From Drechslerella dactyloides (lineage: Eukaryota > Ascomycota > Orbiliomycetes > Orbiliales > Orbiliaceae), in the NCBI GenBank assembly GCA_020064725.1, contig JAGTWJ010000003.1, positions 3,038,001 to 3,102,000 on the forward strand: 64,000 bases of DNA, given 5' to 3'. Positions 1-12,081 of the stretch are shown piece by piece. The notes under the pieces were generated by a model. That model saw only the letters and a program-made list of their open reading frames with translations, was not told where the DNA came from and ran no database searches. The stretch's first letter is position 1. The number at the start of each line of letters is the position of its first letter. A program made the translations under genes and the position numbers.

Positions 1-194
1 ACTACAGTCGTGAACTGTGGTCTATAAAGGAGCCGGTCCCCGAGTCAGTCAATGATACTTTCTTCCAAAAAGCACTCTCTACCATCGTTCATTCTTCACC
101 ACTTGTCAACAGGTTATTCACCTGGATATCTGCTCTCCCGCTCTATAATTGGTTGTTTTCATATAGAACAGAGGGAGACTTTCTACCCATCGAT

Positions 195-2127
195 ATGAAG
201 GCGGCTATAGCAACTACGGCTGCAGCCGTCATAGCCGGCGTCGCAGTTGCGGCTCCAAGTCCACCGGCAGAGAAACAGTATTTCTTCGATACAGTAAGAA
301 CCCCAGCCCTTCCATAAACCAAGCCCGTAGTCGAGCTTGCCTATGATCCGAGCTAACATTTTGAGCCTCAGATCCAACCATCCTTTGATCTCGTTTGGCA
401 TCCATGCAATGAGACCTACCAGTGTGCCATCCTCTCTGTGCCTCTTAATCCTCTGAATCCGGATAACGGCTACCGCTCCGAAATCCCAATTATTAAGAGG
501 CCGGCAAACCCCGCCGATGAGTACAAGGGCATCGTCCTCACCAACCCCGGTGGCCCAGGCGGATTGGGTATCGAGTATATTTTTGTTAGCGGCGAGGGGA
601 TTGCGAACGTGACCGGCCCTGGCTGGGACGTCATTGGATTCGATCCGCGCGGCATGGGATACAGTAGACCAAACGGTGCCGCCGGGCTTGAGGGCCTTTC
701 GGTCGACCCTAAACGAGTCAATGCTACATATATTCCACCAGCGGAACTGAAAAACTTCAAGCGTGGATTGGAAGCAAGGGCTGTCAGAGAGGACCATTAT
801 GGCATCGAAATACCATTCCGGCCAAACTCATCAATCCAGGCAATCTACGAAAGCGGGAAACAACTGAACACACTCCTCGCCGGTGTCAGTGCTGATAACC
901 AGGCTTGGCCGTATATGACTACACCAAACGTGGCATTCGACATGCTGGAGATTGCGAAAGCCGATGCACGCTCCAGGGGTCAATGCGAAGAAACAGTGCT
1001 GGTCAACTACTACGGCGTTAGCTACGGCACCGTACTCGGACAGACGTTCACGTCATTGTATCCACAGCACGTGGGTCGTTTCGTTCTCGATAGTGTAGTC
1101 GACATAGCGGACTACTACAGCGGTAACATCTTACGTTCGACAGCCAATTATTCCGACGCGGGCTTCTCAACTTTCTTCACAAGGTGCTTTGACGCCGGCC
1201 CCGAAAAGTGTAGTTTCTACACCGGCCGATCATCTGATGCTATCCGTGATCGGTTCAACAACGTCATGGCACAATTTGACCTCGGAAAGGCTCAAAGAGA
1301 AAAATGGGACAATCTCACCCTCGTCGGCGCTGGGCAAGAACTTATCAAATATGGTCTACTCCAAACGCCATACAATGCAATTCTATTGTTCCCAAGGCTG
1401 GCGGACACCTTAACAGCAATAGATGGCTATATCAAGGCTGGCAACTTCACCGAAGATAGCCTAGTTGAAATTGCCAGCACTTGGAAACCTCCCCAAAGCC
1501 CCGAAGACCCGAACCGTCCGGAGTACGTTCTTGAAGTCTGGTGTTCGGACGCCATCAATGCGCAACTTATCAGTACCGACAAGCCCATTCCGGAAAATAT
1601 TCTCGATGAAGCCCGCCGAATTAGCATTGTTACCGGCGAAAGGTTCGCTCAGCTCTTTGGCATTTGCGGCTACTTGCATCCGATCCCCAAGTGGAGATTC
1701 AGCGGTAAAATCGGTGGCGACACAGCAACTCCAGTGCTGTTCGTCGGTCTATCCAGAGACCCCGTTACGCCGTTCGAAAACGCTGAGAAGGCTGTGACTC
1801 TCCATAAAGACTCCCAAATGATATATGTTGACGCTGTCGGTGTAAGTCATTCTCCATAATGCCATGGCGCACGCAAACTACCAGATAGAGCATAATGCTG
1901 ACCAAACTTTTCATATACAGCACGGTGTTGTCGGTCAAAGGAACTGGTGTGCCTACGATAAGATCAGGCCGTACTTCCAGAGCCTCACGCTCCCAGGTCG
2001 CGATAACCGTTGCCCGTACGGTGAAATCCCGTTCCTCACCGACCTAAAGAAACCTGAAAAGCGATCTTTGGACGCTTCGTATCGTCACAGCATAGCGAGG
2101 ATCCCATTTTCATTTTTCCGTCATTGA
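195..2127 (+). CDS. Secreted alpha/beta hydrolase, TAP-like (tripeptidyl aminopeptidase family)
   Basis: Three exons are supported: 195-293, 372-1841 and 1921-2127 (591 aa). Both introns are phase 0; the first has a CTAAC branch point. The first exon encodes a signal peptide (MKAAIATTAAAVIAGVAVAA), so the product is probably secreted. Visible hydrolase features are the NPGGPGG oxyanion-hole loop, the nucleophile elbow GVSYG (Ser about 250), Asp about 496 in SRDPVTP, and a GHG motif whose His (about 524) is the first codon of exon 3. The order and the C-terminal Cys-containing segment fit the alpha/beta hydrolase plus TAP-like C-terminal family, serine exopeptidase-like enzymes that release N-terminal peptides or hydrolyse esters. 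Substrate cannot be read from sequence. The start was chosen because it gives a clean signal peptide and the correct splice phase. No clustered partner is evident nearby. Confidence 0.9.
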
Positions 2128-4381
2128 GGCAGATAGCAACGACTGAGATGTCCCCACCGGTCCTAATATTTGAATCTTTGCATTTACCGCATGTTCAATA
2201 ATATATATAGCGAGAAGGTCGTAGAGTCAGCATTTAGAGAGATACCAGTTTCATACATGTAATGGTTTTTTGCTTGACCAATAGCAAGTTTCTACATATA
2301 TTATTGTTTACCTGTTGAGATAGCATTGACATAACGGATTTTTGATATGCTCTGCACATAGCACTTCTAACGGACATAACATTTACCTCGTTGGTTTCCT
2401 CTCTAAATTGTGAGCCCAGGTATAGCGAAGAGAGTAGAAAGCTCTGACTCCGACTCTGAGGCGGCAGAGGGTTGAGGCAAGGGGAGGGTTGCCCCATCCC
2501 ATCTTCTGCCTTTTTGATGTTATAACGATGACCCCTGTTCCTGTCGTCAATACGCCGCTGCATAATTTTTTTTCGACCTGCCAGCACATTTGCCTTTCCG
2601 TGTTTCGATAAGGTGCCTTCGCCGAAATCCTTAGCACAGGCGACAACCGCTCGAAATTCACACCCTGCCATGCCCACAGCTGATTGCTTTTGTTCCCAAT
2701 GCTACAGCTAATGGAGCGCCGAGGCTTAAGCGTTCGCCAACGAATAACGCTATCCCATTTTGAAACTCTGGCCTGTCTCGGAGTCACCCCAAGCTGCTGT
2801 TACCCCATTCCGTATAATTACTGCATCACTGTGGATAAAAGAATGTATGCACGCGCGGTCTGTACGGAGGCGCGTTCGTGCAGTAAAGACTAATGGGGTT
2901 CGTATTGAAGAATACGCACAGCACTATCCAGAGCGAGATATATGGGGTTGATTATCACAATTCTCTGCGAAATTGGCAACATAAAGTTGTTTCGGATCTT
3001 CAAAGACGGCGATTGAATCGACCATCTCTCAATTGTTCGATATTGGCTATTTTATCTTTTTCTAATAGAGGAAAGACTTTCGACGCAACACCGCCACACC
3101 GCTATCGGTGTCAGAAATACTGTTGTCGCCAGAGCCAAAGGGCCCAAAAGCACAAATTCTATCACACCAGAACTCTCGTGCAGCCCCAATGCTTCAGATC
3201 TCCATACCAACCGGCGAACAAATTCGCTCCAACAATAAGCGCTTCCTTGATGAACTCGTCTCCTTGCGTTATCCCATACGTTAGGAGCCTATTCCAGGTA
3301 ATATTGGTCAAGATGAGGCGATTTCGAGGCTCCACATGCACAGGCCAGTACTGATGAGATCTTACAAGATTTTGATGGTCTTATCATTGAAGATTCGCAA
3401 GGCTAGGAGTTCTGTCTCATAGTTTCTACAATACAAAATGCCCCCCGAGATTGTGCCGTGAACCTATTGGGAGGTTCTCAACTCTTTTCTTCCGAGTGGG
3501 CAGATACGTTGACTGACGCCTAACATGCAGTTATCGGAGGCATAGTGCGATGTTTTTATAACGCACGAATGTACGAAAGCTCAATTTCATCATGCAATGC
3601 ACCTTACTAGTGTGAAGTCACATATAATTAACGGCCAAGTTCATCGAGCAATCTCAGGATAGCACTCGATGGCTGTGTTTAAAGTCTGTTGCTGGATTTA
3701 GGGATCGCCTAGATAATATACCTTTCTCTGTCGTTTATAGATGAAAGGCGAAGCCAACCAATATAGAGTAAAGGGAAAGATCCTATGACGTAGGATCCCG
3801 TGCAGACGTCGGCTGGTCCCCAGGACTAGCGTTCCAGGCTAACTTTTGATACTTTGGAAGTTAGGGGTCTAACATTCTGATTTCTTCCAATCTCCTGTAT
3901 GTCACATTTCTAAGTTTCAATCTAATATGTTGCGCGAGAACTGATAAACAAAGGTATATGCTCTACGTGATATGTGACACCGGATTACCGGCAAAGGTTG
4001 CCTCCTTGGCGTCCGGAGAAATACTTGCGTGTTTTAGGACGGGAAACCTGTAAAAATCGAGCAAATTTTGATATCCTTGGCTGTAAAGTGCATCCGGAAG
4101 TGTGTCAAAGAAATTCGACGAGGATTGAAGACACACGCTGCATCCCGACAAGTTCAGCAACATTGGCCGGGAGGTAAATTGGGGTTGGAATATTGAAGGT
4201 CAAGTGAAGAGCTTACTTTTCATACCAATAAAACCCTCCTGTCAGGAGCGGCGCCTTAAGAGACCTCAGCTGGTGTGTACATTTTTCTTGGCGTTCGGCC
4301 ATCGGACAGATTGACTAGGTTTAGGCTTGCTTCGCAGAGCAAGAGTAGAAAATAGAAGCGGGCCAAGGCCGCGCGAGCTTC
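2128..4381. other. Intergenic, no convincing gene
   Basis: Only short unsupported open frames occur here. Positions 2893-3420 hold a broken plus-strand stretch with several short open segments around 3190-3420, which may be a decayed gene, but no family is recognisable. Confidence 0.5.
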
Positions 4382-4417
4382 GATGATCTAGAGGTTCGGA
4401 ACGCAACCAACAAGAAC
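4382..4417 (+). repeat. 36-nt upstream motif, copy 1 of 3
   Basis: The motif starts GATGATCTAGAGG and ends near CCAACAAGAAC. A second copy lies about 120 bp downstream, and a third upstream of the paralogous gene at 39595. Confidence 0.65.
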
Positions 4418-4502
4418 ACCACGATCACACCGTTCCTAGTCACGTTAGCTTAGCGGGATTAAACTGAGAGCCAGCTATCGACCCTACGAAAATGCATTCT
4501 TT

Positions 4503-4539
4503 GACGATTTAGAGGCTTCAGAACACGACCAACAGGAAC
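4503..4539 (+). repeat. 36-nt upstream motif, copy 2 of 3
   Basis: Starts GACGATTTAGAGG and ends ACCAACAGGAAC. It is a diverged tandem partner of 4382-4417. Confidence 0.65.
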
Positions 4540-4852
4540 GGCTCAGTCACCTTGCCGGGATCGAAAGATAAATACCGGGCTCGTTGGCCCAGGCATGATC
4601 CGCACTTAAGGATAGCACATCAGCTACCAAGTACTGCAAGTTGGTGTACCTCGGCTCCGCGGTAGTCTCGAAGCAACACTCCAGAGGTTCGTCGTTTCGA
4701 TTGAATCTAATAAAATAATAGACAGAGTAACAGACATCTCACGCCTACGTTCGGCTTGTTTTGGCCGTTCAACGCCTCCCTTTCCTTTATCCGACCAATA
4801 AGGTTACCAGAAACCCAGACACCTTCACGCCCCTGTTCGTCCAACAGAGGCG

Positions 4853-6865
4853 ATGGAGGTCGCCATTGTGAAGCCACCTCGCCCAATCCATCATGCGCGC
4901 CGTATAGCGATTGTGGGTGGTGGGCCGGCCGCGCTCTCGTTTCTTCTCCAGCTTAAATCCAAACTGGATGCTAAGCCTGTAGCTATTTGCTACCGAACCG
5001 AAGTTGTTGTATTTGAAACAGGTACTCATTTTGGTCCTGGTCAAGGATTTGCACGGTGGCAAAGCACTGCTTATCGGTTGAACTTTATCAGGGAGCTTAT
5101 GGAACCAATTCCTACTGCTACTGGTAGTTTTAGCGCTTGGTTACGTGATGTTGCTCCTTCCTGTACTTCAGAATATCCTCCTCGACGATTCTTTGGTATT
5201 TATTTGGAACAGATGGGGAGACGTCTACTAGCTGAGACTGAGAATAACCCTTATATCGGGATCAAAGTTCTTCTTCACCACGAGGTGACCAGCATTGAAT
5301 GCGACGACCGACACTCGTCAAATCTCTTCCGCATTCAATATTCAGACGTCAATTGCCACGATACAAAATTTTTGGACGCCGATAAGATTATTCTCTGTAC
5401 TGGCACTGTTCCTAGTCATAACTATCAAGAATTTCAGGGAGTCAAAGGGTATGCGCACGATGCGCAGAGCGTTCGTCGATTAATGGATAACCTTCGTGGG
5501 GATGAGAGTGTTGGTATCATCGGCTGCCGTCTCAGCGGTACTGATGTGGCGATAGAGCTGCGTAAGCGTGGCCACCAGGGCAATATAACTATGGGTAAGT
5601 GGAGAGCCTAGCACGGGATAGGTCCGAACTGATTACCTTATTCAAAAACTTTAGGTTCACACAATGGCCTCCTTCCCACCGTCAACACGTTATACACAGT
5701 CAAGGAAATGCCATCCAACGTTAAGGGTGACTCTGCTCACCGAAAGGTCAGCTACCTGATCGGAACGCCTGTACCGTCTCCCGCGTGTTTCGCGAGATTG
5801 AGATCGAGCCTGCCGCCATTGCCGATCACCGCTGTGGAAAACAAGCGTCCCTGCAGTGGGTTGCGCTACCTCCGTCCTTCGCTCATATCGAAGTTTACAA
5901 GCGTCGAGGAGTTGGCGAACCTGATTTTCGCTGAGATCAATGCCATTAGACGAGAGCATTGGGACGCGGATACCCGAGGGGCGGCTCCCACAACAAGAAT
6001 GGCCACCGAGACTAGGGCGGCTCCATCGTTGGCTAGCTACGAAAAATTAGCCGACTACTTGTCAAACATCTCTCCCTGCAAGTGGCTTGGTGAGCAAATT
6101 GAGCAGGCAGAATGTGGGATTATCAAACCACATCGTGTATTATTTTTCCAGCTCTATCCATATATATCTCAGTTATGGAATCAATTATTGGATAGAGAGA
6201 AGATCCAATATTTCAAAAAATTTCATTAGATTTTCTTATTATTTTTTACTGGTTCTCCTCTTGAAAACGCTTGGCCACTGCGTGAGATGCTTTCTAAGGG
6301 TCAGCTGGCTATTTTACGCGACTGCAAGTTTGCTTGTGACGCTGATGGCCATGGTTTTATAATGGAGGGACGGAGGGCTGGATACAAGGAGATGGAGTCT
6401 CGTCGCGTTTCCTACCTATTCAACGCATCCGGACCAGGCCGTGATCTTAGCAAACACCCATTCTATTCAAAATTATTCGACTCTGGTCTTCTCTGTTCGC
6501 ATCGATTCGGCGGCGTCGAATTCGAAACCGATACTTATAGGGCGATTAGCGGCTCCAATGTTCCTAATCCCAACTTATACGTAATCGGCGATATAACGAA
6601 GGGCCAGACTTTAATAACCTCATGTTTAAAGATAATAGCCGAGCAGGCGAGCAGAGTGGCAGCTCAGGTCTTCAATGAGATTACAGGAGAGCCTCCTGTG
6701 GAAAACCGTAACCCTGTGGCTATTTTTCCAGACCCAGTGTCTCCGAAAGGATTCAAACAGGCACCCGAAATTTACGGGAACACGGCATCCCACGCTCTTA
6801 ACGGAAGCCTCACCTCGTTGAAATTCATGCATTTCCTTACGCATGCTGTTGATCGTCCTATATAA
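4853..6865 (+). pseudogene. FAD/NAD(P)-binding flavoprotein, copy with one in-frame nonsense codon
   Basis: Exons are 4853-5594 and 5655-6865 (phase-1 intron, GTAAGT donor, TTTAG acceptor). The frame is open throughout except for a TAG at 6227-6229, about codon 439. The intact paralogue at 40088 has TGG (Trp) there, within RYFEKVHWLF against QYFKKFH-stop-IF. Downstream residues (TGSPLENAWPLREML onward) continue in the same frame to a normal C-terminus. The N-terminal VGGGPAALS motif is a dinucleotide-binding fold of the FAD-NAD(P)-binding protein type (PF13454-like). A second nucleotide-binding segment lies near GIIGCRLSGTDVA. It is either a very young pseudogene, a gene giving a 438-aa product, or a readthrough gene. 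Third codon positions in 5000-5560 are clearly more A/T-rich than in the paralogue. The substrate is unknown. Confidence 0.85.
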
Positions 6866-7699
6866 ATACCCATTTGGCGGTCCGCGGGACATTTTGCCTC
6901 GCGGTGCCATTCCCTAGCACATCAAAACTGCTTTAGTATATCGTTTGCACACATCATCTGGGTGTAACGAATTGACCACTGTGCAACAAAGGCAACACAA
7001 AATTCAAGCTCAAACCTTATCTCTACTTATCTCTATGTCCAGTTTATCCTGTTATCTCCACGACTATTTCATTTGCTATCTCCACAAGCTCGCAGATTAT
7101 TAGCATAATATAATTTATCTTTAGATATCTGTTTTGCTCAGTAACCACGTATTTAGGGGCCAAGCAACAATTTAAGTATCCATGTGTATACGCACTAGCA
7201 TCCTCTTGCCTTGTGAGATATGTGTACCAATTTGGTGCCTTGACTCGATCCATGTACAGTTGTTATGTTATATGAAGTACAGGCTTAATGGCCCTGGGGC
7301 ACAGGTTAAGTAACCCCCAGTGGTGCCCCATACAAATTACTGTGGGAGCGTACTTCACCTCATATACCCCTCTCCCTTGGTACCCAGTAATCCAACTTTT
7401 GGTGCCATAGCTCAAACCATAACAACAGGCTAAATGTATTAATTTAAGGTTTTATTTTTATGTAACTTTTATACTAGAATAATGATTTTTGCAGGCGTGA
7501 CATTGGCGTGAAGGCAATTTCGTCAAAAAAGCTAAAGGTTACTGTACAAGCTATGGAAATACTGCTCGGCGCTGGCTACACCGGACCATATAATATCCAA
7601 CACATTTATGATGGGCCTTGGACTTAGACTTTCACGAGCGTCACGTATGATAGGCTACCTGTCTTACAACCAGACCCCTAATGTTTGCCCACCGGCTTT
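6866..7699. other. Intergenic between convergent genes
   Basis: No coding potential was seen. A small imperfect foldback lies around 7272-7370, with ATATGAAGTAC-like ends and GGGGCA/TGCCCC. It could be a short MITE remnant or chance. Confidence 0.5.
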
Positions 7700-9515
7700 C
7701 TACTCGCCTATATATGTCGCCTCTATAATCGACAGTAGCGAGCCCGATGGTTGTGTTATACTATCAAGTCTAAGCCTCGGTTCTGCCTCCGCGAATAGTC
7801 TTCTCCAATCTGCCTCTTCTCGCTCGAACGAGTTATATATATTTAGTACAAACATATCCAGTGCTCTGTCGAGAGAAAGCCAGTCGTCAGTGAATCTTAA
7901 GGTTATTCTTGTAGAAGATGGATGCACGCATACCTAACTCTCTTCTCCTCCCACGAGCTCAAAGAGTTCACCGGTAGCATGACAACGTCATTCAAAATGA
8001 CCTTGGCACCGTTCTTCAACCCCGGTACAAGATTCTTCAGGATTTGTCGAACGTATTTGTCCGGCCAATTGTGTAGGATGAACCGGAAGAGGTATGCGTC
8101 AGCACCTTTGACCGGCTGCTGCTCAGTAATAAAGTTGTGGAGTCGATATTCGAAGCGTTTCATAAGCTCAGAATTATGTTGCGCCAGATTCTTTTTGCCT
8201 TCCTCCAGAGAAAGTGGCGACGCATCTTCGACAATGAATTTAAGCGAAGGGTTAGCCTTTGCGATTTCGACAGCTACATATCCGGTGGCTCCGCCAACCT
8301 GAACACAGCGATGGTTAGTGTGTTGATATGCACGTAATTAGAATGACACTCTTCCCAGGAGCACTCCAGAGCATCCATTTAATGGAAAGTGCCAGGGTAT
8401 TTGCTTCCAAAAAATACAATTTCTCAGTCTTTCATAAGAAGCACTTACGTCAACGACCGTAGCACCCTCTGGTAACCCTCCCCAATTGTACCCTGTAACC
8501 AACGGCCCTACCCTCATTCCATCCCCAGAGCTGTATGAGGACATAGCTACACCGAATCTCTTCGCACTCTCGGGATATGCATCGAAGTATTCGAAAAAGC
8601 CTTTCCCGTTAAACGCAAGGGACCACGGCCCCTCATTGACCTCTTCGCTGTACGGAAACTTCTCAAGACACTCAGTAAGGGTATTGTTGGTACGACAAGC
8701 TTCCTGTGTATAGAATCCCACCAACGCCCACATAGTTGATCTCTCATCGCGGAGAAGCATAGACAGGGCAGTGTGGGCGATGTGGCCGAGACGAGGTTCG
8801 CAAAATACATGATTTGTCATCGCATAGCGAAGAACTTGGCGGAGTTTTATAGGCGAGATGTTGGCTCGCTTGCTAAGATCGGTATAGGAGATATCACCCT
8901 TTTCCGGGACAATTTGGGCGATTTTGAAGTGATGGATGACATGGAGGGTGGATGTGTCCGCGAGCTGGTGAATTAAAAGGGCCAGTCAGTATATCTTCAA
9001 ACTCGCAATCATCCCTACCACTAGCGGAGGATCTAAACTAAGATCAAACTTTTCCCAAAATCTAATGGAGCTGCCGAGTTGAATAGCAACTTTTATTATG
9101 CATTCGCAAATCAAGGCATAAACCCGTCTCATAGACGCTTGTACCTAGAATCCCGATACCAACTGGTCCGCTCTTGCATTTGACGTCTACGAGCTTCAAG
9201 CGTGTGACAAACCCAGCACAGAAAAGCAATGCAGATAATAGAGCAACCTACACTCCAAAAAAAACTTTGTATCAATTCGTATGGTCCCGCGGTCAGATCG
9301 TAGACCAACTTTGAGGCCGCTAAGATTTCTTGCCTCGCAGCATATATTTTTTCTAATTCTGGTGTGGATGGCGGTGGAAGAGGGAACCTCTCAGAGCCAT
9401 CTGCAGCAAAGGATGGGTATGGGAGACCCTGGGATTTGATGTAATCCTCCACAATCTTAGCATTTGTGGCGATTCGAGCCGCCAGTTCTGATAGATTGGG
9501 ACTAAGGCCGGCCAT
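7700..9515 (-). CDS. SAM-dependent O-methyltransferase (fungal secondary-metabolite type)
   Basis: Four exons on the minus strand are 9515-9252, 8964-8449, 8298-7934 and 7865-7700 (436 aa, frame kept at every junction). The N-terminal helical dimerisation region (MAGLSPNLSELAARI onward) is followed by the family block FKIAQIVPEKGDISY and AMTNHVFCEPRLGHIAHTA. Next come the SAM-binding motif VVDVGGATGYVAVEIA, split exactly by intron 2, and the catalytic His in RFILHNWPDKY. The C-terminus is DMFVLNIYNSFERE to the stop. This matches the fungal O-methyltransferase family that methylates hydroxyl groups of aromatic metabolites. The first intron (287 nt) is unusually long; an extra small exon around 9000-9080 is possible but less consistent with the family. 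The gene converges with the flavoprotein copy at 4853. Confidence 0.9.
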
Positions 9516-11250
9516 GGCTGTGGATGCTAATCACTAGTTGTGAGGATAGGCAACCGAGGGGATAAAGGATAATTTATGAGCAACTGGTGACGACAAAAAT
9601 ATCGGAACTTCTGGAGGATGGGCAGCTTTATATAGCATCGTCCCAATCCTAATTCCTAGGTTTTTAGGTCGTCGAGGAAAGCTAGAAAGCGCCTTGGATG
9701 AAAACGTGGATACAAACCGGTGGGGAGGAAGAGTAATTTCACGCTTGCCATTGTATAGTGCTGGCTACTATTGGGATACCTGGTGAAGGGATTTGAATGC
9801 TGTTCTCTGTTTTGCTGCTATATGCGGGAGCTGTTGAATGTAGGCTGTGAGAAATACAAGGTCTACTAGCCTGTTGTAGTGCCCTTACGCTCTCCATGAA
9901 GATAGTAGCTAACCAAACACCCAGTTCGGCGCGTATTATTGCAGACCTATGTTGCTTTCATCTTTCCATATTTGTGCTATGTTTTAAGAATGATCGTTAT
10001 GCTCTAGTGAATCTTGACAGGAGCATCCAGATCACCAGGAGCAATACAACCACGTTCAGCTTAAGTGTGACGCCACTCATGTTCAATTAAAGAAGTTAAA
10101 GGTCTGCTAAGCCGCAATTAGTGCATTTATCTGCAGGTGCTTGGGGTATTGGTGAACCCAATAATATCCTCACTAAGTACCCATTGTATTGTATACGTGC
10201 AGCAAGACGCATACAGCTAGAGCTGTAAAGTACTTTGCACTGCAAATGAATTAAAGTATGAGATCAGATACTCTATTGACAACTGACCTAGTTTCTTCCA
10301 TATACTAGGCAATCCCCTTTTGTTTCCAACCAAGAATTCCTGTTTCTTCACAATGATTGTGACTTGTTCCGCAAACATAAGAGACTCGTTGAGGCTGCTC
10401 ATAACTACTCGCAGTCATTTGTACACGTTCGGTGTGTTGGTTTTGTGGTATTGTCATTTCACTGACATTCGTGATCCAGATCGTCATTATGTTGACATCT
10501 AAGGCCCAGATCGTCATTCTGCTGTTAACTACGCTCCTGGCCTCGCCGCTGTTCGGTCAATGTCGACAGCACTTGCTGCAGCTCGTGCCGTGACACTGTA
10601 TATAACAGATAGTCGTTTTAATTCCATTGGAAATGTAGTAACAAAATTTAGTTACCTTGGTAGAAGTATAGAAAAGTTTAGATTAAGACGGTACAATCCA
10701 GAAAGGCACTTTTGATGGGTTAACTCAACTATAATACAGCAATCTAGCTCACTTATTGTTAAAATCTCTACACATGATTCCTATATGTCGCAGCATACAT
10801 ACTTCTCTGCCCTAGGACCTACATACATAGAGACTTTAAAAGCCAGGTTTTTACCTTCTTTTCATTGGGTAGCTTAAATACTTGGTGTACCCAAATCGAT
10901 CACAATCTGACTCCACCAATTTATTAGATAAAATTTTATGAAAATATAAATAGAAAACAAACTTATATATAAATATTTTAAACTAATATGTTAGCCTTTT
11001 TTTTACAAAGATTTTAAATATAAACTTGAGGTTTTAAGATATGTAGATTTTAGACGAGATTTTAGAACCGAGTTGCCAAGAAAATCCGGAAAAATGGTCG
11101 GAAAATCCGGACATTCTGAAAGCCTACTATATAGAGTTAAAGTTAGAATATAGAAACTTTAATGAAGTTTTCTAACTTCAACGTATACCTAGGACGTACC
11201 CGGGCCAGTCTGGTGTAACGCTATGACCGACATGCTGGTGTTGGAGGCGA
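9516..11250. other. Intergenic, AT-rich toward 10.9-11.1 kb
   Basis: No supported gene. About 10920-11060 is strongly AT-rich and stop-laden, as expected for old mutated repeat DNA, but no element ends were identified. Confidence 0.5.
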
Positions 11251-12081
11251 CTAGGTCAATATTCCCATATTTCCAGCCGTCCGCGCTGTTCCGCCCACAA
11301 TGTACGAAACTCCCTCAGTATGATTTTCTGTATCGGCGGTGTGCACAATTCGGATGCTGTCGGCATTAATTTTGACTGCTAAAAGTGCATTGAGGGTCAT
11401 GCCCTGCGAACGACGACAGTTGTACTCATGCAACATGAGCGGACCTTCACTGATATTGACGTTGACAGAATTTCCCCAACAACTAAAGTGCACATAGATT
11501 CGATCCGCATGCTCACTTTTGACGCAGGAGCTACGCTGAGCGACTTCTCTCAGCATTGCTCCATAATTAGTCGCACCTCCAGCAACATTGACTGAACACA
11601 CTTTCTCCGCACACGGCGAACTCTGCTCAGTGCTGCCACCCAATGCTATAAGTAGTATCTCAACCAACACGGCCACATCCGCATCAGAATATCCTTCGCA
11701 TTCCACATTCTCAGATATCGTTTGACTGGTCGGTGTGTATTGAGCCAAGAGCTCCAGCCTTTGCGCATACTGTGGAAGTTTCCCAGATGCCTTATTCTCC
11801 CCTGGGATTGGTCCCTGAGCTATTTGTAACCAGGCCGAATCATAACAGGCACCACAACACAGTGTCTGGGTGGTGCACCCATTTGATGCCAGTTGGTCAG
11901 CAAGCTTCGCAACGCTGGCTCGTTCCCCGCTGGCCAGGGTAATAAAGGCACCCTCGATGAAAATGCAGCAAATGTTGTCGGATAAGGCATGTAGACATGG
12001 AGAACTCTCCTTATATACCGCGAGACGCGCTCGTTGTTGGTCGTTTACAGTAGTGCTGAAGTATTTGATAGTTGAGGACAT
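11251..12081 (-). CDS. Hypothetical cysteine-containing protein, single exon
   Basis: An uninterrupted 276-aa reading frame starts at 12081 (MSSTIKYFSTTVNDQQRARL). I do not recognise a family. It has many cysteines for an intracellular protein (for example TLCCGACYDSAW and CVKSEHADRIYVHFSCW), no signal peptide at the annotated start, and Gly/Ala-rich stretches at the C-terminus. Neighbouring DNA on both sides is non-coding and partly AT-rich, so this looks like an isolated accessory gene. The length and lack of stops argue for a real gene; the lack of a recognisable domain keeps confidence moderate. It could also be an orphan of transposon origin. Confidence 0.55.
   Translation of the reverse strand: MSSTIKYFSTTVNDQQRARLAVYKESSPCLHALSDNICCIFIEGAFITLASGERASVAKLADQLASNGCTTQTLCCGACYDSAWLQIAQGPIPGENKASGKLPQYAQRLELLAQYTPTSQTISENVECEGYSDADVAVLVEILLIALGGSTEQSSPCAEKVCSVNVAGGATNYGAMLREVAQRSSCVKSEHADRIYVHFSCWGNSVNVNISEGPLMLHEYNCRRSQGMTLNALLAVKINADSIRIVHTADTENHTEGVSYIVGGTARTAGNMGILT

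Larger units (their letters stand above)
4382..4852. promoter_or_regulatory. Upstream region homologous to the promoter of the 40 kb paralogue
   Basis: This block upstream of the flavoprotein copy at 4853 can be aligned by eye with 39595-40087 upstream of the second copy. Shared stretches include the 36-nt GATCTAGAGG-containing motif, a CCAGCTATC stretch, and an AGACACCTTC stretch shortly before each start codon. The duplication therefore included upstream DNA. A regulatory role is inference. Confidence 0.55.

Noticed and set aside
2893..3420. Possible decayed gene with 153-codon frame
   Set aside because: No recognisable motif, poor codon pattern, and adjacent fragments cannot be joined by plausible introns.
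7272..7370. Small foldback resembling a short MITE
   Set aside because: The inverted arms are short and imperfect and no target-site duplication could be seen.
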